Source of the DNA: Bacteroidota bacterium
Lineage (GTDB): Bacteria > Bacteroidota > Bacteroidia > UBA8524
DNA: 58,074 nucleotides
Direction of reading: 5' to 3'
Assembly: GCA_008933805.1 (NCBI GenBank)
Contig: WBUH01000022.1
Span: forward strand, 1-58,074
Below, one piece after another: positions 26,499-34,953 of the stretch; positions within the stretch are counted from its first letter, which is position 1; each line of letters opens with the position of its first letter. The notes below the pieces were generated by a model that saw only the letters and a program-made list of their open reading frames with translations, ran no database searches and was not told the origin of the DNA. The position numbers were made by a program, and so were the translations under genes.

Positions 26499-27473
26499 TT
26501 ACTTGTCTTTCTTTTGAGCATCGGGGCGGGCAATGCTTTCGCGCATATCCGTATCGGCTTTCAGGTTTTGCATTTTGTAATAATCCATAATGCCCAAATT
26601 ACCGCTTCTAAATGCCTCGGCCATTGCCAAAGGTACTTGTGCCTCGGCCTCAATTACTTTGGCGCGTGCTTCTTGTATTTTAGCTTTAAATTCTTGCTCG
26701 GCAGCTACCGCCATTGCACGGCGTTCTTCAGCGCGGGCGTTGGCCACTTTCAAATCAGCATCCGCTTGGTCGGTTTGTAGTTTTGCACCCACGTTGCTAC
26801 CGATATCAATATCTGCAATATCAATAGAAAGTATTTCAAACGCAGTACCTGCATCCAGCCCTTTATCCAATACCACTTTTGATATACGATCGGGGTTTTC
26901 CATCACTTCTTTGTGGTTCAATGCAGAACCAATGGTAGTTACAATACCTTCACCCACACGGGCAAGTACGGTTTCTTCGCCGGCACCACCCACCAATTGG
27001 CGTATGTTGGTACGCACTGTTACACGGGCTTTGGCAATCAGCTGGATACCGTCTTTAGCTACCGCAGCTACAGGAGGTGTATTGATAACGCGAGGGTCAA
27101 CTGAGCGTTTTACCGCATCAAACACATCACGACCTGCAAGGTCAATAGCAGTAGCCATTTTAAAATCAAGAGGGATATTAGCTTTATCAGCCGATATAAG
27201 GGCTTTGATCACGTTGTTTACATTACCGCCCGCCAAAAAGTGGGTTTCCATTTCGTTGGGAGTAATTTTCAAACCGGCTTTGGTTGAGGTAATCAAAGCG
27301 TTTACAATTAATGATGGCGGAACTTTACGGAAACGCATCAGCACTAATTGCAGTAAACTAACCCGTACGTTTGATATAATGGCAGTAAACCACAAACGAA
27401 TGGGAATGAAGTATGAAAAAACTATCAGGCCAACGATTGCCGCAACGGCAATAAAAATCATCATAATATCCAT
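26499..27473 (-). CDS. floA: Flotillin-like protein FloA
   Basis: A 324-residue membrane scaffold of the FloA (formerly UPF0365) family that organises functional membrane microdomains. The N-terminal helix (about 3-25) is followed by a conserved SPFH-like region ([68 protein letters not shown]) and an Ala/Glu-rich coiled coil (about 235-290). Length and wording match the family closely. The NfeD gene lies 12 bases upstream, the classic pairing. Confidence 0.96.
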   Translation of the reverse strand: MDIMMIFIAVAAIVGLIVFSYFIPIRLWFTAIISNVRVSLLQLVLMRFRKVPPSLIVNALITSTKAGLKITPNEMETHFLAGGNVNNVIKALISADKANIPLDFKMATAIDLAGRDVFDAVKRSVDPRVINTPPVAAVAKDGIQLIAKARVTVRTNIRQLVGGAGEETVLARVGEGIVTTIGSALNHKEVMENPDRISKVVLDKGLDAGTAFEILSIDIADIDIGSNVGAKLQTDQADADLKVANARAEERRAMAVAAEQEFKAKIQEARAKVIEAEAQVPLAMAEAFRSGNLGIMDYYKMQNLKADTDMRESIARPDAQKKDK

Positions 27474-27485
27474 AGTATCGGTGTT

Positions 27486-27953
27486 TTAATTTTCTGTTTT
27501 ACGAACGTATATCTTGTTATCTTCAATCTTATAAACTTCAATAGGGGTGTGGGCTGCAATAATACCGCCCTCGCTGCTCACCTCGTATTTTTCATCACCA
27601 AACAGGGCGTTGCCCATCGGTCTCAACTCTGATATGGTAATGCCGCCTGTACCCACCTTCACCAAATCCTCGTCAATGGTATTCATTTTTCCGTCCAGCT
27701 CATCTTTCAAGGCCAAACGTTTCCATGCCCCTGATTTTAAACTATAGTAAATAATGACTGCTGTACTTATAAGTGTGGCCGCTGCACTGATATGACCTGC
27801 GGTGGTGCCGTATAGCTTGTAAACTTCAAACACGCCAAAGCCCATCATGCCAAAGGCCAATATACCCAATATGCCGCCCGGTACTACCAAAAGCTCTAAT
27901 ACCAGTAATGCAATGCCCAGCAGGATTAATAAAATGATTACGGCAATGTTCAT
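27486..27953 (-). CDS. NfeD-like membrane protein
   Basis: A 155-residue protein with two or three N-terminal membrane helices (about 4-25, 27-45, 55-75; IIIL... LELLVVPGGILGILAFGMMGFGVFEVYKLYG) and a small C-terminal OB-like domain (about 90-155; DLVKVGTGGITISELRPMGNALFGDEKYEVSSEGG). This is the short NfeD form without the protease domain. It is cotranscribed with floA, and such proteins are thought to assist flotillins. A TATATTTG -7 element sits 20 bases upstream. Confidence 0.93.
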   Translation of the reverse strand: MNIAVIILLILLGIALLVLELLVVPGGILGILAFGMMGFGVFEVYKLYGTTAGHISAAATLISTAVIIYYSLKSGAWKRLALKDELDGKMNTIDEDLVKVGTGGITISELRPMGNALFGDEKYEVSSEGGIIAAHTPIEVYKIEDNKIYVRKTEN

Positions 27954-28358
27954 GGCGTGAGAGGTGATTTTAGCAAATATACTGATTTTGCGGCTACGCG
28001 GGGTGAAAATACTGATTAGGTAATAATGATTTTACATTGGGAGAGGGTGCAGTTTACAAATAACAACCAAACCTAAGTGTGAGCGATGATGGGTGAAAGG
28101 CTTGTAAATGAGATGTATATGTAAAAAAAATGGCCGCACTTGAGTTAACAAGTGCAGCCCTATCAATTGCATTGCTTATGTCCCGTCTCCCGACGGATTG
28201 GAAAAGCTGGTACAAAAATACCACGGCTTTTAGTCTCACGCAATAGTTTTATTAAAAAAATTGTTAAGATTGAGGCTAGGGGTATTAACTTTTCACTTTT
28301 TTGATGGCTAAACGTTAAATTATCGTTAATATTGGTCTTCTGTAGGGATTGATATTTC
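27954..28358. other. Intergenic stretch with two hairpins, no gene found
   Basis: About 400 bases between the divergent nfeD and S24 regulator genes. It holds a TATATTTG box for nfeD (minus strand, 27974-27981), a strong hairpin at 28132-28159 (GCACTTG/CAAGTGC flanked by GGC/GCC) and a smaller one at 28183-28196 (CCGTC/GACGG). A short minus-strand reading frame here has no homologous look. I see no protein gene and no RNA family that I recognise. Confidence 0.5.
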
Positions 28359-28389
28359 TTTGACGGTTTATTTTTTAAACATTATTTTG
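28359..28389 (+). promoter_or_regulatory. Promoter TTTG-N19-TTATTTTG for the S24 regulator gene
   Basis: TTTG (28359-28362) is exactly 19 bases before TTATTTTG (28382-28389), one base off TAnnTTTG. Transcription from here would pass through the inverted repeat at 28412-28450. Confidence 0.5.
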
Positions 28390-28411
28390 TTTATTTAAAA
28401 AACATTAAGAA

Positions 28412-28450
28412 ATTTGTACACACAACCAAGTTATCAACAAGTGTACAAAT
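28412..28450. promoter_or_regulatory. Dyad operator overlapping the start codon of the S24 regulator gene
   Basis: ATTTGTACAC (28412-28421) and its exact complement GTGTACAAAT (28441-28450) are 19 bases apart. The right arm covers the ATG at 28449. Each arm contains the palindrome TGTACA. The place suggests autorepression by the encoded helix-turn-helix protein. Confidence 0.65.
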
Positions 28451-29168
28451 GTATATCCACCAAAATCTAAAACTGCTAAGAAAACGCAAAGGCCGCACCC
28501 AGCAAGAGGTTGCGGATGCCGTGAAGCTAAACCGCTCAAGTTTGGCAGGGTATGAGCTGCAAATACAACCCGACCTTGAAGTGCTCATTCGCTTATCAGA
28601 ATACTACAATGTTACCATAGACACGATGGTAAAGGTAGAATTGGAGCGTTTATCTGAAAAACAATTGAGCGAGCTTGACCGAGGCATGGATTATTATGTG
28701 CAGGGTAATAAGCTGCGGATATTGGCTACTACAGTAAATAACGAGAACCGTGATAATATTGAGGTAGTGCACCAACGTGCCAAAGCCAGCTATTTGGCCG
28801 GCTACGCCGACCCTGAGTTTGTAGGCGAATTACCGCTTGCCAACCTGCCTTTTTTGGATAGGGATAAGAAATATCGAGTATTTCAGGTAGACGGAGACAG
28901 TATGTTGCCCATAAAGGATAAGAGCTGGGTGGTAGGAGAGTATGTGGACGATTGGACACGGGTGAAGGACGGCCTATCTTATATTATACTTACCGAAAAC
29001 GAAGGGGTAGTGTTTAAAACCGCCTATAACCGTATTAAAAACGACGGTAAACTGTTGCTATGCTCACTGAACCCATTGTACAAACCGTTTGAAGTAGAAG
29101 TAGGCGATGTGAAAGAGGTATGGCGGTATGTGATGAACATGAGCTTTGCCGATATTGCATGGGATTAA
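28449..29168 (+). CDS. LexA/CI-like regulator: HTH plus S24 peptidase domain
   Basis: A 239-residue regulator. The N-terminal XRE-type helix-turn-helix (about 5-60; RTQQEVADAVKLNRSSLAGYE) binds DNA. The C-terminal S24 domain (about 135-225) has the catalytic Ser151 in GDSMLP and Lys190 in VVFKTAYNR. An Ala-Gly pair (117-118, in YLAGYADPEF) lies 34 residues before the Ser, nearly the spacing between cleavage site and Ser in LexA. RecA-stimulated self-cleavage is therefore plausible but not shown. Promoter and a dyad operator precede it. The exonuclease/GIY-YIG gene follows 46 bases later. Confidence 0.92.
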   Translation: MYIHQNLKLLRKRKGRTQQEVADAVKLNRSSLAGYELQIQPDLEVLIRLSEYYNVTIDTMVKVELERLSEKQLSELDRGMDYYVQGNKLRILATTVNNENRDNIEVVHQRAKASYLAGYADPEFVGELPLANLPFLDRDKKYRVFQVDGDSMLPIKDKSWVVGEYVDDWTRVKDGLSYIILTENEGVVFKTAYNRIKNDGKLLLCSLNPLYKPFEVEVGDVKEVWRYVMNMSFADIAWD

Positions 29169-29214
29169 AAACAGTTGTTAGTGTTTGGTGTTTAGTACGT
29201 AGTATCAAAAAACG

Positions 29215-30603
29215 ATGGCAACCAACGTGTACGCAGTAGTTGATATAGAAACCACGGGAGGTTTTGCCCAAAACCATTGCATTACCGAAATAGCCATTGC
29301 TGTGTTTGATGGCAATGAGGTAGTGGATTGGTTTGAAAGCCTTGTAAACCCCGGTATCTCTATTCCCTTGCACATTACTGCCCTTACGGGGATTAGTAAT
29401 GAAATGGTAGAGGATGCTCCCGCATTTGCAGAGATTGCCGAAAAGGTGTACGAAATGCTAAAACCCTGTATGTTTGTGGCTCACAACGTAAACTTTGATT
29501 ACTCGTTTGTGCGTAGCCAGTTGGCCGATGAAGGCTATAACTGGGATGCCAAAAAACTTTGTACCGTACGTCTTTCACGCAAAATATTCCCCGGTTTTCA
29601 ATCGTACAGCCTTTCATCGTTGTGCAACGAGTTGGGCGTGGTGCAAACCGTGAAACACCGTGCCGGAGCAGATACCATGGCTACGGTTGAGGTGTTTAAG
29701 CAACTGTTGCAAAACGATAAAGACGGGGTGATACAAAAATCGCTGAAAGGCAATGCAGGCGAGTTTAGATTACCTGCCCACCTGAACCGCGAAGAATTTG
29801 ATGCCCTGCCCATGACTACGGGAGTGTATTACCTGATGAATGAAAAAAGTGAGGTGATATATGTGGGCAAGGCCAATAACATTAAAAAAAGAGTAGGGCA
29901 GCACTTTTCGGGCAAAATAACCCAAGAAACCCGCCAAGGTTTTTTGAAAGAGATAGCCCACATAAGCTACGAAGAGTGCGGAAACGAATTGGTGGCTCTG
30001 TTGCTGGAAGAACAGGAGATAAAAAAACACTGGCCTAAGTATAACCGTGCCCAAAAGAAAATAAAGTTTGCGTGGGGCTTGTTTGATTACACCGACCGCA
30101 AAGGCCATATCCGTTTGGGTATTGATTATATAAGACGAGGCGGGAAACCGCTGATGCGCTTTGCCACACAGGCCGAAGCCCGCCATTTTCTGCTCACCAA
30201 AACCGACGAATACCGCTTGTGTCCGAAGTTGTGCGCTATTGACACGTCAGAAAATGAAAGCTGCAACCCTATTATTACCAAACATTGTACGGGCAATTGC
30301 CGCAAAACCCAAAGTGTTGAAGAATACAACAGCCGCGTACAGGAGTTTATAGACCAACTGGACGAATACAAGCCCAGCTTTGCTTTGTTGGGCAAAGGCA
30401 GACGCACCAACGAGTATGCAGTGGTATATGTAAATAAAGGCACCTTTAGGGGGTATGGTTTTATCACCAAAGATGCTGCATTAACCACACCCGATGAGTT
30501 GGAAGACTTTATAAAACCCTGCAAAGCCACCATCGATTCAGAGTTGATTGTCAACTCATACCTGCGCCGCAACCCTACTGCCAAAATGGTGGTTTTCAAT
30601 TAA
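29215..30603 (+). CDS. DEDDh exonuclease fused to a UvrC/Cho-like GIY-YIG nuclease
   Basis: A 462-residue two-nuclease fusion. The N-terminal DnaQ-like 3'-5' exonuclease (about 1-165) has all DEDDh residues: Asp10 and Glu12 in VVDIETT, Asp95 in NVNFDYSF, His148 and Asp153 in HRAGADT. The GIY-YIG domain (about 198-280) has GVYYLMN, IYVGKA and Arg226, as in UvrC and Cho. The C-terminal part (about 290-462) has a CPKLCAID...CTGNC cysteine set. The order exonuclease plus GIY-YIG is known in several phyla and is thought to serve DNA repair. It follows the S24 regulator and may be coregulated. Confidence 0.93.
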   Translation: MATNVYAVVDIETTGGFAQNHCITEIAIAVFDGNEVVDWFESLVNPGISIPLHITALTGISNEMVEDAPAFAEIAEKVYEMLKPCMFVAHNVNFDYSFVRSQLADEGYNWDAKKLCTVRLSRKIFPGFQSYSLSSLCNELGVVQTVKHRAGADTMATVEVFKQLLQNDKDGVIQKSLKGNAGEFRLPAHLNREEFDALPMTTGVYYLMNEKSEVIYVGKANNIKKRVGQHFSGKITQETRQGFLKEIAHISYEECGNELVALLLEEQEIKKHWPKYNRAQKKIKFAWGLFDYTDRKGHIRLGIDYIRRGGKPLMRFATQAEARHFLLTKTDEYRLCPKLCAIDTSENESCNPIITKHCTGNCRKTQSVEEYNSRVQEFIDQLDEYKPSFALLGKGRRTNEYAVVYVNKGTFRGYGFITKDAALTTPDELEDFIKPCKATIDSELIVNSYLRRNPTAKMVVFN

Positions 30604-30702
30604 GTGTCTTTCTCCTTTTTCGACGAGTAAAACCTCTGCGCAATACTTTTTTAGTTTCAACGTCGTTTTCAAAAACAGTAAACCTACTTGTTGTTTGATC
30701 GT

Positions 30703-32148
30703 ATGAAAACACTAAAACTTACCCCGTTATCGGGCATTATTGCCATCATAGGGCTTGCAGTATGCGCCTTAAGTTTTAATTACAGCGCTCCAAAGCCCGG
30801 CCAATCACAAACAAATGCGGGTACGCATTTTATTCCACCCGATACTAATGTGTTTTTAAGCAAATCAACCGTTAAGAGCCACGGGCTTATTACCTTTACT
30901 ACAGGGGTTGATAACAGCTATTACATGACCGACAGTTCTAACTCTGGGTATCTATACCTTGAAGCCAAGGCTGCGAAATTTGTCCCCGAGAACAATACCC
31001 GATTACCGCTAAACATATCATTGGTGCTTGACCACAGCGGCTCGATGAGTGGTGATAAGATGGCCTATGTGCTGCAAGCGGCAAAGTTTGTAGTGGATAA
31101 TCTAAGCAGTGAGGATTACCTATCTGTGGTAGTGTATGACGATGAAGTCACAATAGTGCATTCTTCGTCTAAAGTCACTGATAAATCAGCTATTAAGGCA
31201 AAAATCGATCGTGTGTATTCAGGCGGTAGTACCAACCTAAGCGGGGGTGCATTAGAAGGGTATGCACAAGTGAAATCAACCTTTAGAAAAGAATGTGTGA
31301 ATCGTGTGTTACTGCTTTCTGACGGGTTGGCAAACGTGGGTATAACCGATACCGCACAACTGCAAAAAATTACCCGCGACCGTAACCTTGAGCATGGTAT
31401 TTCGCTATCCACTTTTGGGGTAGGTACCGATTATAACGAAGACTTGATGACAGGCATGGCCGAGTACGGCAGCGGTAATTATTACTTTATTGATGCCCCT
31501 GATAAAATTCCGCAGATATTTCAAAAAGAGCTTTCGGGCTTGTTGAATGTAGTAGCGCAAAATGCTGTAATGGAAATTGAACTGCCTGAAGGGGTGATGT
31601 TAGACTACGTTTTTGGCTATAAATATGAATACAAAGACAATAAAGTGTTGGTTAACTTCCGTGATATCTATTCTGAGGAAACCAAAGGCGTATTGGTGAA
31701 ATACTCGATAAAAAGGAAGATGGATTTACCCCTTACGTTCAGCACACAACTAAAATACGACGATGCACAAACGGGAGCGAGGATAGAGTTGAAAAACACC
31801 GATACACGTTTGGCAACCCGCGATTACAGTATATACCGCACACACAATAACGAACAGGTTTTGCAGCAGATAGTACTGTTTGAAGCCAACCGCCGTATGG
31901 AAATGGCCATGCGCGAGGTGGATTTGGGTAACTACACAAATGCACGTTCACTAATGATTGAAAACACCGTGTATTTGCAAAAAATGTCGGGGGTGGTGAA
32001 TGTAAACAAAGAAATAATTGTAATCGACTCGTTGAACAGGAGCTACTCAAACGGTATTAAAGATATTGAGAATAAAGGGGTAGAAGAACGCAAACGAATA
32101 CAGAAGAGCAATAAAGAAGAAAACTATAAAATGAAGAAAAAGAAATAA
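30703..32148 (+). CDS. VWA domain protein with N-terminal membrane helix or signal
   Basis: A 481-residue protein from the ATG at 30703. An N-terminal hydrophobic stretch (SGIIAIIGLAVCALSF) exports or anchors it. A von Willebrand factor A domain (about 100-275) has a complete metal-ion site: DHSGSMSG, the Thr in GGSTNLSGG and the Asp in LLSDGLANVG. A beta-rich part and a helical region follow (VLFEANRRMEMAMREVDLGNYTNARSLM), and the C-terminus is very Lys/Glu-rich. This layout resembles other exported VWA proteins of bacteria. Partner and function unknown. A terminator follows. Confidence 0.88.
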   Translation: MKTLKLTPLSGIIAIIGLAVCALSFNYSAPKPGQSQTNAGTHFIPPDTNVFLSKSTVKSHGLITFTTGVDNSYYMTDSSNSGYLYLEAKAAKFVPENNTRLPLNISLVLDHSGSMSGDKMAYVLQAAKFVVDNLSSEDYLSVVVYDDEVTIVHSSSKVTDKSAIKAKIDRVYSGGSTNLSGGALEGYAQVKSTFRKECVNRVLLLSDGLANVGITDTAQLQKITRDRNLEHGISLSTFGVGTDYNEDLMTGMAEYGSGNYYFIDAPDKIPQIFQKELSGLLNVVAQNAVMEIELPEGVMLDYVFGYKYEYKDNKVLVNFRDIYSEETKGVLVKYSIKRKMDLPLTFSTQLKYDDAQTGARIELKNTDTRLATRDYSIYRTHNNEQVLQQIVLFEANRRMEMAMREVDLGNYTNARSLMIENTVYLQKMSGVVNVNKEIIVIDSLNRSYSNGIKDIENKGVEERKRIQKSNKEENYKMKKKK

Positions 32149-32172
32149 TGGCAGCGTTTATACCGTGCCAAA

Positions 32173-32207
32173 CAAAAGCAGCCTATACGGCTGCTTTTGT
32201 TCTTTTT
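32173..32207 (+). terminator. Terminator after the VWA gene
   Basis: The stem CAAAAGCAGCC/GGCTGCTTTTG with a 5-base loop is followed by TTCTTTTT. The remaining intergenic stretch up to dnaB holds only a possible -7 element (TATCTTCG at 32439). Confidence 0.85.
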
Positions 32208-32438
32208 GAGCAATAGCAAAGCATACAGCCGATGTTTAAACCTTAATTGTTTTAGGTTGTGCACGTTGTGCGACTTGTGAGGGCTTGCCTGCCGGGTAGT
32301 TATAAACAACTAATACACAAAATATTGGGGCACGGTGCAAAAACAACCCCCAACATTCACTTTATTTTTATCATTATTCTGTTCAATGGGTTCTGCGAAA
32401 ATTAACAAGTTTAATCGGCTACATTAATCTGCCCATAC

Positions 32439-32446
32439 TATCTTCG
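32439..32446 (+). promoter_or_regulatory. Possible -7 element TATCTTCG for dnaB
   Basis: TATCTTCG followed by GTAC, the same string as at 3007. It ends 29 bases before the dnaB ATG. Confidence 0.4.
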
Positions 32447-32475
32447 TACCCCGTTTTTCAAAATGGGATGTTCAT

Positions 32476-33990
32476 ATGGCAAAACAAGTAACTACCCGAA
32501 GGACCAACAAACGTTTAGGAAACGAAGATTTTATGCCGGCCGGCAAAATTCCACCCCAAGCAACTGATTTGGAGGAAGCCGTACTGGGAGCGATGATGCT
32601 TGAAAAAAACGCCTACACGGCCGTTTTAGAAATCTTAAAACCCGAAGCGTTTTATGAGCCTAAACACCAAACCATTTACAATGTTTGCAAAGGGTTGTTT
32701 GAAAGGGGGGAGCCTATTGATATTCTTACCGTTACGGCTGAACTGCGCAAAGCAGGTGAATTGGAAGCCGTAGGCGGGGCATACTATATTACACAGCTTA
32801 CCAACAGGGTATCATCAGCGGCTAACGTTGAGTACCACGCCCGTATCATCTCAGAAAAGCACATACAACGTGAACTGATACGTATAAGCACCGAAATTAC
32901 TAACGAGGCTTTTGAAGAAGGTGCTGATGCACTTGGCTTGCTGGATACTGCCCAACAAAAGATTTTTGAGGTGAGCGAGGGCACTATCAGCCGTGATGTA
33001 GAGAAGATAGACGACCTATTGAAAAAGGCCATTAAGAACCTTGAAAGTATAAAAGACCACGAAAATACATTAACAGGTATTCCCTCAGGGTTTGTGGAGT
33101 TGGATAGGGAAACCAGCGGTTGGCAAAAATCAGATTTGATTATCCTTGCAGCCCGTCCCGGTATGGGTAAAACGGCATTTGCCCTTTCTACTGCACGTAA
33201 TGCGGCCGTAGATTTTGGTAAATCGATAGCCGTATTTTCATTAGAGATGAGCGGTGAGCAGCTAGTCACTCGTCTTATATCGGGTGAAACAGAAATCATT
33301 AGCCAGAAAATGCGTAGCGGTGATTTGACTGCACAAGAGTGGGACAGGCTAAACAACAAGATTGGTAAGCTGGCCAATGCGAAGATATTTATTGACGATA
33401 CCCCGGGTATATCGGTGTTTGAATTGAAGGCAAAATGCCGTCGACTAAAAGCACAGCAGGGCATTGATATGATTATTATAGATTACTTGCAGTTGATGAG
33501 GGGCGAGGATAGCAAAGGGCAAGGAAACCGCGAACAAGAGATTGGTTACATTTCGCGTTCGTTGAAAGGGTTGGCTAAAGAGCTGCATGTACCTGTAATA
33601 GCCCTTGCACAATTGAGCCGTGCGGTGGAAACCAGGGGTGGAAATAAGAAGCCCATGCTTAGTGACTTGAGGGAATCGGGTTCTATTGAGCAGGATGCGG
33701 ATATGGTAATGTTTTTATACCGCCCTGAATATTATCAGATAACTGAATTTGAAGACGGTATGCCTACCCAAGGGCTTGCCGAGGTAATGCTTGCCAAGCA
33801 CAGGCACGGTGCCATTGGTGATTTTAGGGTTCGTTTTCAAGGGGAGTTTGCCCGTTTTGTGGATATTGATGCCATGAGTATGCCAATGGGTGGTACTGAT
33901 TTCGGGTTTAGTGAAGACCCCGGTGTGCGTTCTATTACCCTTCAATCAAAAATGAACAACGACGATTTTGACGATATGCCTCCATTCTAA
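32476..33990 (+). CDS. dnaB: Replicative DNA helicase DnaB
   Basis: A 504-residue hexameric helicase that unwinds DNA at the replication fork. The N-terminal domain (about 25-130; PPQATDLEEAVLGAMMLE) binds primase. A linker helix region leads to the RecA-like motor (about 195-465) with Walker A in AARPGMGKTAFA, Walker B in MIIIDYLQLM, LAQLSRAVE(T)R, and the arginine-finger region LAKHRHGAIGDFRVRF. There is no intein. The C-terminus ends DDFDDMPPF. A copy of the last 25 bases occurs at 34893-34917. Confidence 0.97.
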   Translation: MAKQVTTRRTNKRLGNEDFMPAGKIPPQATDLEEAVLGAMMLEKNAYTAVLEILKPEAFYEPKHQTIYNVCKGLFERGEPIDILTVTAELRKAGELEAVGGAYYITQLTNRVSSAANVEYHARIISEKHIQRELIRISTEITNEAFEEGADALGLLDTAQQKIFEVSEGTISRDVEKIDDLLKKAIKNLESIKDHENTLTGIPSGFVELDRETSGWQKSDLIILAARPGMGKTAFALSTARNAAVDFGKSIAVFSLEMSGEQLVTRLISGETEIISQKMRSGDLTAQEWDRLNNKIGKLANAKIFIDDTPGISVFELKAKCRRLKAQQGIDMIIIDYLQLMRGEDSKGQGNREQEIGYISRSLKGLAKELHVPVIALAQLSRAVETRGGNKKPMLSDLRESGSIEQDADMVMFLYRPEYYQITEFEDGMPTQGLAEVMLAKHRHGAIGDFRVRFQGEFARFVDIDAMSMPMGGTDFGFSEDPGVRSITLQSKMNNDDFDDMPPF

Positions 33991-34085
33991 AATATGTAAG
34001 AAGATTACCTGTGTTAACAATTTGGTAATAATTTGATAATATTTTGCGAGCAAATTCTTAACATTAGAACGGCTTGAAATCTTAC

Positions 34086-34826
34086 ATGAGGCTAATAATG
34101 ACGGTGCTTTGCAGCCTGTTATTTTGTTTTACGGGTACTGCCCAAACAAAGGAAGTGGGAAGTTGGAACATGGCACACGTCCGTTTTTTCTTATCTAATA
34201 ATATAAGTGTATTTGGCGAAGCCCAAATACGGTCGTTACGTTTTTATACCCATTACAATTATTACGAATACAAAGGCGGGATAAACTACCATGTGAACCC
34301 GGGTTTGATGGTTTCTTTGGGCGTGGGGGATTATGATACGTATAAAGAAGGCGGAAACTTTGTAGTACCTAAAAACAACGATGAATATCGCATTTGGCCG
34401 CAAGTGGTGGCTACCCAAACCGTAGGTAAGTTTAGAATTGAACACCGTTACCGTGCAGAGCGCAGGGTGAGTGATGCAGGTTTGCGTTACCGCTTTAGGT
34501 TTAGGGGCGGGGTGATGTATCCTTTCGGAAAGGCAAAAAACAATGTGCAGCCTTTTATGGTGGGGGTTAGCAGCGAACTTTTCTTAACTAATAAAGAGCC
34601 GTTTTTTGAGCGTAACCGCTTCTTCACAGGGTTTAGCTATAGGCCAAATGCTATGGTAACTATGCAGGTGGGCTATATTAACCAGTTTGATTACAAGCTA
34701 ACCAGCAAAAAAGACCACGATTATTTCTTTATTTCGGTGCAGTTTGAGATAAAGGATAACGGAAACTCAAAACCAAAAGAAGGGCAAAAAACAAGTTATG
34801 TGCCCAGTATGGTTGGAAGTATGTAG
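34086..34826 (+). CDS. DUF2490 outer-membrane beta-barrel protein
   Basis: A 246-residue exported protein starting at the ATG at 34086 (signal MTVLCSLLFCFTGTAQ). It reads as alternating beta-strands with turns, such as VGSWNMAHVRFFLSNNISVFGEAQIRS, FRIEHRYRAERR and VTMQVGYINQFDYKL, the pattern of DUF2490, a family of predicted outer-membrane barrels. It ends with a charged tail (KDNGNSKPKEGQK) after the last strand. It follows dnaB on the same strand by 95 bases. Function unknown. Confidence 0.87.
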   Translation: MRLIMTVLCSLLFCFTGTAQTKEVGSWNMAHVRFFLSNNISVFGEAQIRSLRFYTHYNYYEYKGGINYHVNPGLMVSLGVGDYDTYKEGGNFVVPKNNDEYRIWPQVVATQTVGKFRIEHRYRAERRVSDAGLRYRFRFRGGVMYPFGKAKNNVQPFMVGVSSELFLTNKEPFFERNRFFTGFSYRPNAMVTMQVGYINQFDYKLTSKKDHDYFFISVQFEIKDNGNSKPKEGQKTSYVPSMVGSM

Positions 34827-34838
34827 TTAGTGTAAAAA

Positions 34839-34892
34839 CTAATTTATTTCAAACTCATCACCCATTTCGGGTATTTCAATGTTTACAACCCC
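34839..34892 (-). pseudogene. Displaced copy of the 3' end of the beta-CASP nuclease gene
   Basis: On the minus strand this encodes NIEIPEMGDEFEIN and a TAG stop. It aligns base for base with the end of the nuclease gene (35370-35423) with 8 differences in 54, most of them synonymous; 29 bases in a row are identical (34849-34877 and 35380-35408). There is no gene body attached. It is in the same orientation as the real gene end. Confidence 0.8.
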
Positions 34893-34917
34893 TTTTGACG
34901 ATATGTCTTCATTTTAA
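34893..34917 (+). pseudogene. Copy of the last 25 bases of dnaB
   Basis: TTTTGACGATATG is identical to 33966-33978. The following 12 bases differ from the dnaB end at three positions, all T in place of C, and keep the stop codon. It directly abuts the displaced nuclease gene end. Confidence 0.65.
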
Positions 34918-34953
34918 CGACTGATTACCAATTATTTAAGTCTCTATTTGTCA

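Noticed and set aside
26590-27489. A long open frame (299 residues) on the plus strand opposite floA
   Set aside because: It is the mirror of the strongly conserved floA gene, is Ser/Thr/Ala-rich with no domain, and has no promoter.
28054-28239. A 61-residue minus-strand frame in the geneless stretch before the S24 regulator
   Set aside because: No conserved look, no start signal, and it runs through two hairpins.
32784-33464. A 226-residue frame on the minus strand inside dnaB
   Set aside because: dnaB is unmistakable on the other strand; the minus-strand product has no motif.
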